The position numbers were made by a program, and so were the translations under genes. Positions 15,419-22,763 of a DNA stretch of 24,252 nt are shown piece after piece. The notes under the pieces were generated by a model. It was not told the origin of the DNA. It saw nothing but the letters and a program-made list of their open reading frames with translations, and did no database searches. Location: positions 1-24,252 of the forward strand of contig JAZQGH010000195.1 in assembly GCA_045539925.1 (NCBI GenBank). Reading direction: 5' to 3'. This DNA is from SFWF01 sp045539925 (GTDB lineage Bacteria; Bacillota; Clostridia; Oscillospirales; Acutalibacteraceae). Numbering within the stretch: the stretch's first letter is position 1; each line of letters opens with the position of its first letter.

Positions 15419-16419
15419 TAAATTTACTAAAAAATAAAGAAGTTCGAAAAACGTTGATTTTGCAAATAATAGTTGCTTTGGCATCAGTAATAATATCAAA
15501 CTTCATTGATGAACGAGCCGAAATGGTTGCGTTGATTTTCTCCGCTCTGTTTATTTTGATTTATTATATCAGCACATATAAGAGATACAAAAGAATTGCT
15601 TCACTTGCAAGTGACATAAACAAAGTCTTACACGGAGATAACACAATATCCCTTGAAAACTATTCTGAGGGAGAATTGGCTATTCTTCATAGTGAAATAT
15701 ATAAAATGACGGTAAGACTGCGTGAACAACAAAACAATTTAATAAATGATAAGAAATACCTTGCTGATTCAATTGCAGATATCTCTCATCAAATACGGAC
15801 ACCACTGACATCCATAAATCTACTTGTGCAATTATTGTCGGCGCCAAATCTCACCGATGAACGCAGACAAGAACTTACACACGAACTTTACGGTATGCTT
15901 TCTCGTATTGAATGGCTTATAACTACACTGTTGAAGATATCAAAATTGGATGCAGGTACGGTTACATTTAAAGAAGAAAAAGTCAGTCTCCAAACGCTTA
16001 TAAACAAATCGTGTTCAACCTTGCTTGTTCCCATAGAACTGAGAGGTCAGGAACTCGTTATAAATGCAAACGGCGACTTTATAGGCGATTTGTCATGGAC
16101 TTGTGAAGCCATGGGAAACATAGTAAAGAATTGTATGGAACATACACACGAAGGTGGTAAAATAGAAGTTGAGACTTCAGAAAATGCACTCTATACAGAA
16201 ATAATAATTAGAGATAACGGAACAGGAATTGCGAAAGAAGATATGCCACATATCTTTGAGCGTTTCTACAAAGGAAAAGATTCAGATGATAAGAGCTTTG
16301 GTGTTGGTCTTGCACTCTCTCGAATGATAATAACCAGTCAAAAAGGTACTGTAAAAGCAGAAAACCACACTCCTCACGGTGCAAAATTCATCATCCGATT
16401 TTATAAGGGAATCGTCTGA
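15415..16419 (+). CDS. Intramembrane-sensing histidine kinase (BceS/VncS type)
   Basis: 334 residues. Two membrane helices (about 13-29 and 37-53) are joined by a loop of only a few residues, so there is no real extracellular sensor domain. That is characteristic of kinases that read the state of a partner transporter. The phospho-acceptor is H125 in DISHQIRTPLTSI. The ATPase domain has NIVKNCMEH (N-box), DNGTGIAKEDMPHIFERFYKG (in parts DNGTGI and FERFYKG) and GVGLALS. It overlaps the regulator gene by 4 bp. A terminator starts within its last codons, so the downstream transporter has its own promoter. Confidence 0.92.
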   Translation: MINLLKNKEVRKTLILQIIVALASVIISNFIDERAEMVALIFSALFILIYYISTYKRYKRIASLASDINKVLHGDNTISLENYSEGELAILHSEIYKMTVRLREQQNNLINDKKYLADSIADISHQIRTPLTSINLLVQLLSAPNLTDERRQELTHELYGMLSRIEWLITTLLKISKLDAGTVTFKEEKVSLQTLINKSCSTLLVPIELRGQELVINANGDFIGDLSWTCEAMGNIVKNCMEHTHEGGKIEVETSENALYTEIIIRDNGTGIAKEDMPHIFERFYKGKDSDDKSFGVGLALSRMIITSQKGTVKAENHTPHGAKFIIRFYKGIV

Positions 16420-16436
16420 ACGGCGACTCCCTTTTT
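16406..16436 (+). terminator. Terminator overlapping the end of the kinase gene
   Basis: Stem 16406-16416 with 16422-16432, one internal A-C mismatch, 5-base loop, and five T at 16432-16436. It overlaps the TGA stop and separates the two-component transcript from the ABC transcript. Confidence 0.75.
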
Positions 16437-16451
16437 GTATTATGACAGATT

Positions 16452-16495
16452 AGTCACTTTGGAGTCACTCCTGTGTCATTTATATAAATTAGAAT
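16452..16495 (+). promoter_or_regulatory. ABC operon promoter with three 11-bp-spaced regulator repeats
   Basis: AGTCACT (16452-16458), AGTCACT (16463-16469) and TGTCATT (16474-16480) start exactly 11 bp apart. A -10 TAGAAT lies at 16490-16495; the position of a normal -35 (16467-16472) has no consensus and is covered by the repeats. This is the design of a promoter activated by an OmpR/PhoB-type regulator, here most simply the one encoded at 14747. Confidence 0.7.
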
Positions 16496-16527
16496 AAGGG
16501 TGTAAAAAGCGAAAGGAGTATTCCGAA

Positions 16528-17211
16528 ATGGAAATATTAAGAGTTGAAAATCTAACAAAAGTATATGGTAAAGGTGAAAATGAAGTCCGTGCTATTGACG
16601 GTGTTTCCTTTACCGTTAATAAGGGTGAGTTTATTGCTATTATCGGCCCCTCCGGTTCCGGCAAATCTACACTTCTTCATATCCTCGGTGGTGTTGATAG
16701 GCCTACAAGTGGTAAGGTGTATATGGACGGCAAGGATGTTTATGCACAGAACGAAGAACAACTTGCTATTTTTCGCCGCCGTCAAGTAGGTCTAATTTAT
16801 CAATTCTATAATCTGATTCCTGTTCTCAATGTTACCGAGAACATTACACTCCCCGTTCTTATGGACGGTCAAAAGGTTAATCAGGACAGACTGAGTGAGT
16901 TACTCACCACCCTTAAACTCACAGGTCGAGAAAACTATCTGCCGAATCAATTGTCAGGCGGTCAGCAACAAAGAGTATCAATAGGACGTGCTCTTATGAA
17001 TGCACCTGCTGTTGTTCTTGCCGATGAGCCGACCGGAAACCTTGACTCCAAAAACAGTCAGGAAATTGTAGAACTCTTAAAAATGTCCAACGAGAAATAC
17101 GGTCAAACCCTTATTATCATTACACACGATGAAAATATTGCTTTACAGGCTGATCGAATCATTGCTATAGAAGACGGCAAAATCACTCGTGATGAGGTGA
17201 TTCGCAGATGA
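16528..17211 (+). CDS. ABC transporter ATP-binding protein (BceA/LolD-MacB family)
   Basis: 227 residues, full length. Walker A GPSGSGKST (40-48), Q-loop around YQFYNLIP (91-98), signature LSGGQ (142-146), Walker B VVLADEPTGNLD (162-173) and H-loop H200. The N-terminus MEILRVENLTKVYG and short length are typical of the ATPases that pair with FtsX-type permeases. SD AAAGGAG precedes the ATG. It overlaps the permease by 4 bp. With the permease it probably binds, flips or expels cell-wall-active peptides or their lipid targets and passes the signal to the two-membrane-helix kinase. Confidence 0.95.
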   Translation: MEILRVENLTKVYGKGENEVRAIDGVSFTVNKGEFIAIIGPSGSGKSTLLHILGGVDRPTSGKVYMDGKDVYAQNEEQLAIFRRRQVGLIYQFYNLIPVLNVTENITLPVLMDGQKVNQDRLSELLTTLKLTGRENYLPNQLSGGQQQRVSIGRALMNAPAVVLADEPTGNLDSKNSQEIVELLKMSNEKYGQTLIIITHDENIALQADRIIAIEDGKITRDEVIRR

Positions 17212-19904
17212 ATATATTCAACAAGGTAACACTGCAATCGCTAAAGAAAAACAGAACAAGAACTATTGTGACCATAATCGGCGTTATTCTCTCTGCGGCA
17301 ATGATTTGCGCCGTAACCACCTTTGCAAGTAGTATTTATAACTATGCATTAGATAATGCAATCTATGTGGACGGTGACTGGCATGGCTCTGCTGAAGACA
17401 TTGACAGTAAAACATACGAAAGCATTAAAGATGACAGCAAAATAAAAAGCTATGTTTACGCTCAACAACTCGGTTATTCAAAAATTGAGGACTGTAAAAA
17501 CGAAAACAAACCTTATCTATTCCTTTTAGGTGCATCTGACGGTTTCAACGAAATGATGCCCGTTCACATTACATCAGGTAAATACCCGACATCCTCATCA
17601 GAGATTATAATTCCCGAACATCTATTTGAGAATGGCGGTGTTGAACTTAAAATCGGTGATACCCTCCAACTTGCACTCGGAGTGAGAATGCTTGACGGCT
17701 ATGAAATGAGCCAAAACAACCCATTTTATGTTTACGATGAAAACAACGAAGCTGTGCCAAGCGGTGAAACTCTCACGGTAAAGGAAACACGTTCTTACAA
17801 AATAGTCGGCTTTTATGAGCGACCTTCATTTGAGAATTATACAGCACCCGGATATACAGCTATAACAATTGCTGATAAACAAATTAGTGAAAAATACAGC
17901 TACAATGTTTGGTTTAAGATGAACGAAACGAAGGATGTTTATTCCTTTATTGAAGACAATAAGTTGCCCGGTAAAACGAATAGTTCTGTTCTCAGATACT
18001 CAGGCGTATCTCGTTACACAGGATTTAATTCGATGATACTCAGTCTTTCTATTATCGTTATAAGTCTGATAATGCTTGGCTCAATTTCGCTTATATATAA
18101 TGCATTTTCAATATCTGTTGCAGAACGCACAAAGCAGTTCGGTCTACTTTCATCTGTAGGCGCAACTAAGAAACAACTCAGACGAATGGTTGTATCGGAA
18201 GCATTAATGGTTAGTGCTATAGGTATCCCGTTAGGCATTTTAGCAGGTGTCGGTGGTATCGGTATAACACTATTCTTTGTGGGAAATAAATTTGAAGCTT
18301 TGATAGGATATCCCATCCCGTTAAAATTAAGTGTATCGGCGTTGTCTCTTGTTGTTGCCGCTGTAATAGCACTTTTAACCGTTCTTATTTCGGCAATCGT
18401 ACCCTCTAAGAGAGCAACAAAGGTTTCTGCTATTGAGGCTATCCGACAGAGCAAAGATATTAACACAAAAATAAAGAAAGTTCGTACATCTAAACTCACA
18501 TATAAACTGTTTGGTTTGCCCGGTATGTTGGCGAACAAATACTACAAACGAAGCAGAAAGAAATACAGAGCTACTGTACTCAGCCTTTTTATGAGCGTTG
18601 TTTTATTTGTTTCCGCTTCGGCATTTACAGGTGCTTTGACCGAATCTGTTACCGACAGTTTTGGTAATGTAGAATATGACATTTTGATTTATGGTTATGA
18701 GAATGAGTTTGGAAAGGCAACGGTTGACGATCTCTTGAATGAACTAAAAAGTGATAAAGGTGTTAATCAGGTTGCATATACTCAAGGCTCATCATATTTC
18801 GTTACGGTTTCGCCTAATGAAGTATCAAAAGATTATTTGGAATATTATGCTACATCAGAAGAACTTTCGATTGATGAAATCGAAAATGTTGGTGTTTATA
18901 CGAATTTTAAGTTCGTTGATGATAATGCATACAGAGATTTGTTGAAAAAATACAAACTTAATGAAAATGAATACTTTAATGCGAATGAACCTAAAGCAAT
19001 TGCAGTAGATGGCAGAGTTATTTTTGATAGTGTGCTTGGTAAATATACTTCTTACAATGTGTTAAATTCTGAGGACACGGCGATGAGTTTCGTTGTAGAA
19101 AAGGTTTTTGATGGGTATTATTTTGAGGGACAAAGAGTAGACGAGAATGGAAATGCGATATATGTCTATAAGAATCAAGAAAATCCCGAAGAAACTATGG
19201 AATTAACAAGTGAAGAAGCTCTTGAAGAAAAAACTGTTGAACTTGGAAAAATTATTTATGATGCGCCGTTTTTCCTTGATGTAAACTCAAGGCTCACGAT
19301 GATATACCCTATGAGTTTGCGTGATAATGTGCTGCCTGTTGAAACTTTTCTTAACAATGGATACAGTTACTATATCACTACCGATACGCATGTTGAAACT
19401 ATGAGCGCGATTGATGAAACATTAAGCGACCTTAGTCTCGAAAGATTACGCACACAGGACATTGCAGCTCAAGAGGAAGAAAATCGTAATATCGTAATTA
19501 TCATACAGGTATTTGCTTACGGCTTTATAATCCTTATTTCCTTAATCGCTGCCGCTAATGTCTTTAATACTATATCAACAAATATTGCACTCCGCCGTAG
19601 AGAGTTTGCAATGCTTAAATCGGTAGGTATGACAGCAAAAGGATTTAACAGAATGATGAATTTTGAGTGTATCTTGTACGGAACAAGAGCATTGTTGTTC
19701 GGACTGCCCGTATCTGTTGGTATAAGTTATCTCATCCATTTGGCTGTTTCCGAAGGATATCAGAAGGAATTTACTTTGCCTTGGGTTGCAATCGGTATTG
19801 CTGTACTCAGCGTATTCCTTGTTGTGTTTGTAACTATGATGTACTCTATGAGCAAGGTCAAAAAGGACAATCCTATTGATGCCCTAAAGAACGAAAATCT
19901 GTAA
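17208..19904 (+). CDS. FtsX-domain ABC permease (BceB/MacB-like)
   Basis: 898 residues. The first membrane helix is at about 18-40 and is followed by an extracellular domain. A first FtsX domain with three helices covers about 275-405 (ISVAERTKQFGLLSSVGATKKQLRRM, in parts AERTKQFGLLSSVGAT and KKQLRRM). A central helix near 460-480 is followed by a second large extracellular domain rich in acidic residues. A second FtsX domain lies at about 765-890 (ALRRREFAMLKSVGMT). Two FtsX domains in one chain, with a long external loop, fit the BceB class, although it is longer than typical BceB. The C-terminal NPIDALKNE is usual for the family. It overlaps the ATPase gene by 4 bp. Confidence 0.93.
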   Translation: MNIFNKVTLQSLKKNRTRTIVTIIGVILSAAMICAVTTFASSIYNYALDNAIYVDGDWHGSAEDIDSKTYESIKDDSKIKSYVYAQQLGYSKIEDCKNENKPYLFLLGASDGFNEMMPVHITSGKYPTSSSEIIIPEHLFENGGVELKIGDTLQLALGVRMLDGYEMSQNNPFYVYDENNEAVPSGETLTVKETRSYKIVGFYERPSFENYTAPGYTAITIADKQISEKYSYNVWFKMNETKDVYSFIEDNKLPGKTNSSVLRYSGVSRYTGFNSMILSLSIIVISLIMLGSISLIYNAFSISVAERTKQFGLLSSVGATKKQLRRMVVSEALMVSAIGIPLGILAGVGGIGITLFFVGNKFEALIGYPIPLKLSVSALSLVVAAVIALLTVLISAIVPSKRATKVSAIEAIRQSKDINTKIKKVRTSKLTYKLFGLPGMLANKYYKRSRKKYRATVLSLFMSVVLFVSASAFTGALTESVTDSFGNVEYDILIYGYENEFGKATVDDLLNELKSDKGVNQVAYTQGSSYFVTVSPNEVSKDYLEYYATSEELSIDEIENVGVYTNFKFVDDNAYRDLLKKYKLNENEYFNANEPKAIAVDGRVIFDSVLGKYTSYNVLNSEDTAMSFVVEKVFDGYYFEGQRVDENGNAIYVYKNQENPEETMELTSEEALEEKTVELGKIIYDAPFFLDVNSRLTMIYPMSLRDNVLPVETFLNNGYSYYITTDTHVETMSAIDETLSDLSLERLRTQDIAAQEEENRNIVIIIQVFAYGFIILISLIAAANVFNTISTNIALRRREFAMLKSVGMTAKGFNRMMNFECILYGTRALLFGLPVSVGISYLIHLAVSEGYQKEFTLPWVAIGIAVLSVFLVVFVTMMYSMSKVKKDNPIDALKNENL

Positions 19905-19922
19905 TGAAAGAAGGAATGTAAA

Positions 19923-20036
19923 ATGAAAAAATATATTGTTCCTTCGGTTGTTGCAATCGCCTCTTTAATAACAGTCTGCCTCTGTGTTTTCAGCAGAGGT
20001 AGAAAAGTCAAAGCAAAGCCGGAGAAACAAGGATGA
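19923..20036 (+). CDS. 37-residue single-pass membrane peptide in the ABC operon
   Basis: A short frame of 37 codons starts with ATG 7 bases after a clear Shine-Dalgarno (AAGGA) and ends with TGA overlapping the start of the next gene by 4 bp (ATGA), the same coupling seen throughout this operon. The product begins MKKYIVPSVVAIASLITVCL, one hydrophobic helix (about 5-23), and ends in a basic tail with six Lys or Arg. It is too short for most gene callers. Function unknown; a small regulator or subunit of the adjacent permease or SanA protein is possible. Confidence 0.7.
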   Translation: MKKYIVPSVVAIASLITVCLCVFSRGRKVKAKPEKQG

Positions 20037-20716
20037 AAGCAAAGAAAAAGATAATGAAAAAACTAATTGTTGTATTCCTTAGCCTTGCTTTAGTTGGAGT
20101 TGCAACTATCCTTATTGTTAACGGACATGTTAAATCCGTTGGCAAAGATAAAATTCTTACGGTAGAACAAACATTGGAACTTGAAGATGTGGACTGTATA
20201 ATAGTTCTCGGTTGTCAGGTTAAAGACGATGGAAGTCTTAGTCATATGCTCCGTGACCGTTTAATGCGAGGACTCGAACTATATGAATCAGGTGCAGCTC
20301 CTAAACTTCTTATGAGTGGTGATCATGGACGAGAAGATTACGATGAGGTCGGCGCCATGAAAAATTATGCTACTGATAACGGTGTGCCTTCTGAGGATGT
20401 ATTTATGGATCACGCAGGTTTCTCCACCTATGAAACTGTATATCGCGCCAAGGAAATATTTGAGGCTGATAAGGTAATAATCGTAACGCAAGGATATCAT
20501 CTGTACCGTGCGTTATATATTGCCGAACAGCTCGGAGTTGAGGCTTATGGTGTTTCGTCAGACTTGAATACATATGGCGGACAGTCTATGAGAGATGCTC
20601 GTGAGGTCTTAGCTCGTTGCAAGGATTGGCTGATGTGTATTTTCAAGCCCGAACCAACCTATCTCGGTGAAGCAATTCCTGTAAGTGGTAATGGAGATTT
20701 GACAAACAACAAGTAA
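20033..20716 (+). CDS. SanA/YdcF family membrane protein (DUF218)
   Basis: 227 residues. An N-terminal membrane helix (about 8-30) is followed by the DUF218 fold: DCIIVLGCQVKDDGSL, MLRDRLMRGLELYESG, KLLMSGDHG, EVGAMKNYATDNGVP and VIIVTQGYHLYRALYIAE. E. coli SanA affects the envelope barrier to vancomycin; the biochemical role of the family is not settled. Being last in a BceRS-AB-like operon supports a role in envelope stress or drug resistance. The C-terminal 30 residues are polar and unstructured-looking. The start is the ATG at 20033, which overlaps the stop of the 37-residue peptide gene. Confidence 0.88.
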   Translation: MKAKKKIMKKLIVVFLSLALVGVATILIVNGHVKSVGKDKILTVEQTLELEDVDCIIVLGCQVKDDGSLSHMLRDRLMRGLELYESGAAPKLLMSGDHGREDYDEVGAMKNYATDNGVPSEDVFMDHAGFSTYETVYRAKEIFEADKVIIVTQGYHLYRALYIAEQLGVEAYGVSSDLNTYGGQSMRDAREVLARCKDWLMCIFKPEPTYLGEAIPVSGNGDLTNNK

Positions 20717-20768
20717 AAAACATTTGTTAAATGATCGGTATTAAAATACAAGACAAAAATAAATCATA

Positions 20769-20810
20769 AGCATTCAGCCCTTGTCTAACAATCGATAAGG
20801 GCTGAATTTA
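20769..20810 (+). terminator. Terminator of the ABC-SanA operon
   Basis: Stem ATTCAGCCCTTGTC (20772-20785) with GATAAGGGCTGAAT (20794-20807), 14 bp with one G-T pair, 8-base loop. Only a short T tract follows (TTTA). It is placed 55 bases after the SanA stop. Confidence 0.7.
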
Positions 20811-20830
20811 TAAACTAAATTATATTAAAG

Positions 20831-20859
20831 TTGACAAATTAAATCAGTTGTAGTATAAT
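20831..20859 (+). promoter_or_regulatory. Consensus promoter of the AbiE operon
   Basis: Perfect TTGACA (20831-20836) and TATAAT (20854-20859), 17 bp apart, about 47 bases before the antitoxin start. So strong a promoter fits an operon held down by its own antitoxin. Confidence 0.88.
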
Positions 20860-20873
20860 AACCTTGCGACTGA
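20844..20873. promoter_or_regulatory. Possible AbiEi operator overlapping the -10
   Basis: TCAGTTG (20844-20850) and CGACTGA (20867-20873) form an imperfect 7-bp inverted pair (6 of 7) that flanks the -10 box. AbiEi antitoxins repress their own promoter by binding inverted repeats there. The match is short, so this is only a suggestion. Confidence 0.35.
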
Positions 20874-20906
20874 ACATAATATATACAGAAAGGAAGGTGC
20901 AGTTTG

Positions 20907-21527
20907 ATGAATTTATATGAGTATCTTTTGAGTACATTCGGCACAGATGAGCCGTTATATACTACCGAAATCAATTACGGTGAATACTCAAAGCCTTGGC
21001 TTTATAAAGAACTTAATAAGCTTTGTGAAGATGGAAAAATCATTCGCTATGAACGTGGATTATACTATATTCCTACTCAAACGATTTTTGGCCCAAGCAT
21101 ACTTGATCCTAACAAGGTTATTACCAAAAAGTATATAAATGATGGTAAAGACACCGTTGGCTTTTATTCGGGTGTTACATTTTTGAATCAGTTGCGCCTG
21201 ACTACACAATGTCCTAATGTTATTGAGATTTATACTAATAACGAGCCGTCTAACGTCCGTGATGCAACGGTAGGAAAACAAAGAGTACTTTTGCGTAGAG
21301 CGAGAACCACCGTAAATGGTGCCAATGCTGCCGTTCTTAGCTTTCTTGAAATGATGAACACCATCCCATCTAAATTTGTGGATGAAGATAAAAAGCCGCT
21401 TATTGAAAAATATATTACCGACAACCATATCACGAGAAAAGATATTTTACAGTATGCGCCCTTATTTCCGGACAAAGCAATCCGAACCTTAGTCGAAAGT
21501 GAGTTGATTTACAGTGTTGCACAATAA
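20907..21527 (+). CDS. abiEi: AbiEi-type antitoxin / transcriptional regulator
   Basis: 206 residues from the ATG at 20907, chosen over the TTG just before it because AAGGAAGGTG lies 7 bases upstream. The first 60 residues form a winged helix (SKPWLYKELNKL, then DGKIIRYERGLYYIP), as in AbiEi antitoxins; the rest matches the C-terminal domain of the AbiEi_4/DUF6088 kind. It should bind DNA to repress the operon and counter the toxin without forming a stable complex with it (type IV). It overlaps the toxin gene by 14 bp. Confidence 0.85.
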   Translation: MNLYEYLLSTFGTDEPLYTTEINYGEYSKPWLYKELNKLCEDGKIIRYERGLYYIPTQTIFGPSILDPNKVITKKYINDGKDTVGFYSGVTFLNQLRLTTQCPNVIEIYTNNEPSNVRDATVGKQRVLLRRARTTVNGANAAVLSFLEMMNTIPSKFVDEDKKPLIEKYITDNHITRKDILQYAPLFPDKAIRTLVESELIYSVAQ

Positions 21528-22419
21528 TAACGAATTATTTAAGCAAATTATCCTTAGAACTTCTGAGGATACAGGCATCAAAGCCGCTATCATTGAAAAG
21601 GACTACTATGTAACCCTTTTCTTAAAATCTATCGTTAAAGAACTGCCCAGTATTATATTTAAAGGCGGTACATCGCTATCAAAGTGCTACAAACTGATTG
21701 ACCGCTTTTCCGAGGATATTGACCTTAATATTGATACTGAAAGTAATCCCACAGAGGGTCAGCGCAGAAACTTAAAGAGAAGTATTGTTTCGGTAATTGA
21801 TTCCTTTGCTTTCACTTTAACCAATGCCGATGATATCCGCAGTCGCAGATCCTATAACAAATATATTGTGGATTACCCATCGGCTTTCGGTACGGAGTAC
21901 TTGAAAGAAAATTTGATTATTGAGACTTCTGTATATCTTCGTGCCTACCCGTCCAACAAAATGACGGCATCCAGTCTTATCTATGATTATCTTAACAAAA
22001 ACGGCTATGATGAACTTGTATCTGAATACGGGCTTGAGCCATTTGAACTAAATGTGCAGACGGCAGAACGCACTTTAATTGACAAGTTGTTTGCCTTGGG
22101 TGATTATTATTTAGCTGATAAGGTTACCGAGCATTCAAGGCATATCTATGATATATACAAGCTACTTAATGTGGTTGCTTTGAATGATGATTTAAAAGCA
22201 TTGGCAGTTGAGGTTGCCGCCGAGCGTAAAACCCACCCTGCCTGTCTTTCAGCGCAGGATGGCGTGAATATTGCAAAGTTATTACGGGAGATAATTGATA
22301 AAAAGGTTTATAAGGAAGATTATGATAGCATAACCTCCGCCTTGCTCTTTGAACCTGTAGAATACGATACCGCAATTAAAGCATTGGAAACAGTTTTGGT
22401 TAGTGAAATACTTGGATAA
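21514..22419 (+). CDS. abiEii: AbiEii-type nucleotidyltransferase toxin
   Basis: 301 residues. The nucleotidyltransferase core is plain: KGGTSLSK (50-57) and DRFSEDIDLNID (63-74) with the metal-binding D68 and D70, then ERTLIDKL (185-192) as the third conserved block. Members of this family transfer nucleotides and block growth when the antitoxin is lost; AbiE systems give abortive-infection phage resistance. The start is GTG at 21514 (a TTG follows at 21517), inside the end of the antitoxin gene, so translation is coupled. The catalytic motifs are complete, so the toxin should be active. Confidence 0.9.
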   Translation: MLHNNNELFKQIILRTSEDTGIKAAIIEKDYYVTLFLKSIVKELPSIIFKGGTSLSKCYKLIDRFSEDIDLNIDTESNPTEGQRRNLKRSIVSVIDSFAFTLTNADDIRSRRSYNKYIVDYPSAFGTEYLKENLIIETSVYLRAYPSNKMTASSLIYDYLNKNGYDELVSEYGLEPFELNVQTAERTLIDKLFALGDYYLADKVTEHSRHIYDIYKLLNVVALNDDLKALAVEVAAERKTHPACLSAQDGVNIAKLLREIIDKKVYKEDYDSITSALLFEPVEYDTAIKALETVLVSEILG

Positions 22420-22465
22420 TAAATCTTCACAAATTGTTTAAATTTTCATATAACTCTTTACTGTC

Positions 22466-22485
22466 GTTATGTAACCCTACATAAC
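22466..22485. other. Palindromic hairpin after the AbiE operon
   Basis: GTTATGTA (22466-22473) and TACATAAC (22478-22485) form an 8-bp perfect stem with loop ACCC. There is no T-run, so it is at best a weak terminator; it could also be an operator. Otherwise 22420-22530 holds nothing recognisable. Confidence 0.35.
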
Positions 22486-22530
22486 TCTATGGGGTTAGGC
22501 TTGAGCATTAAAAGAGTGGCAAAATCAAGG

Positions 22531-22559
22531 TTGACAAAGGGTTTTCCCCATGTTAAACT
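22531..22559 (+). promoter_or_regulatory. Promoter of the downstream structured RNA
   Basis: Perfect TTGACA (22531-22536), 17-bp spacer, TAAACT (22554-22559). It points into a stretch with no protein gene, so a start near 22566 would make a non-coding transcript. Confidence 0.65.
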
Positions 22560-22565
22560 AATAAT

Positions 22566-22733
22566 GACCTATTTAAAATAAAGCAGGAGTGTTTTTAAAA
22601 GATAACGAAAAATGCAATGTTCCGAGAGGGTTAATTGCGCTTGTTTGTTATGCTTGGCTCCTGCGTATAGGGCAAAGGCAAAAGGACTGCAAGTTAGCGC
22701 TTATCCTTCGGGGTAGGTGCTTTTTTGTTATCT
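22566..22733 (+). ncRNA. Structured small RNA or leader ending in a terminator
   Basis: Starting just after the 22531 promoter, GCAGGAG (22583-22589) pairs with CTCCTGC (22658-22664). Inside, GATAAC (22601) pairs with GTTAT near 22647, and GCAAT (22614) with ATTGC (22634). A second hairpin AGCGC-TTATCC-TTCG-GGGTAG-GTGCT (22696-22721) is followed by six T, an intrinsic terminator. AAGGCAAAAG (about 22676) can also pair with CTTTTTGCCTT (22732-22742), which would enclose the terminator hairpin; the two pairings could be alternatives, as in an attenuator. The family is not recognised. It is either a small RNA of about 165 bases or the 5' domain of the larger RNA that follows. Confidence 0.5.
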
Positions 22734-22763
22734 TTTTGCCTTCTTTTTATGTTTTGTTTTCCG

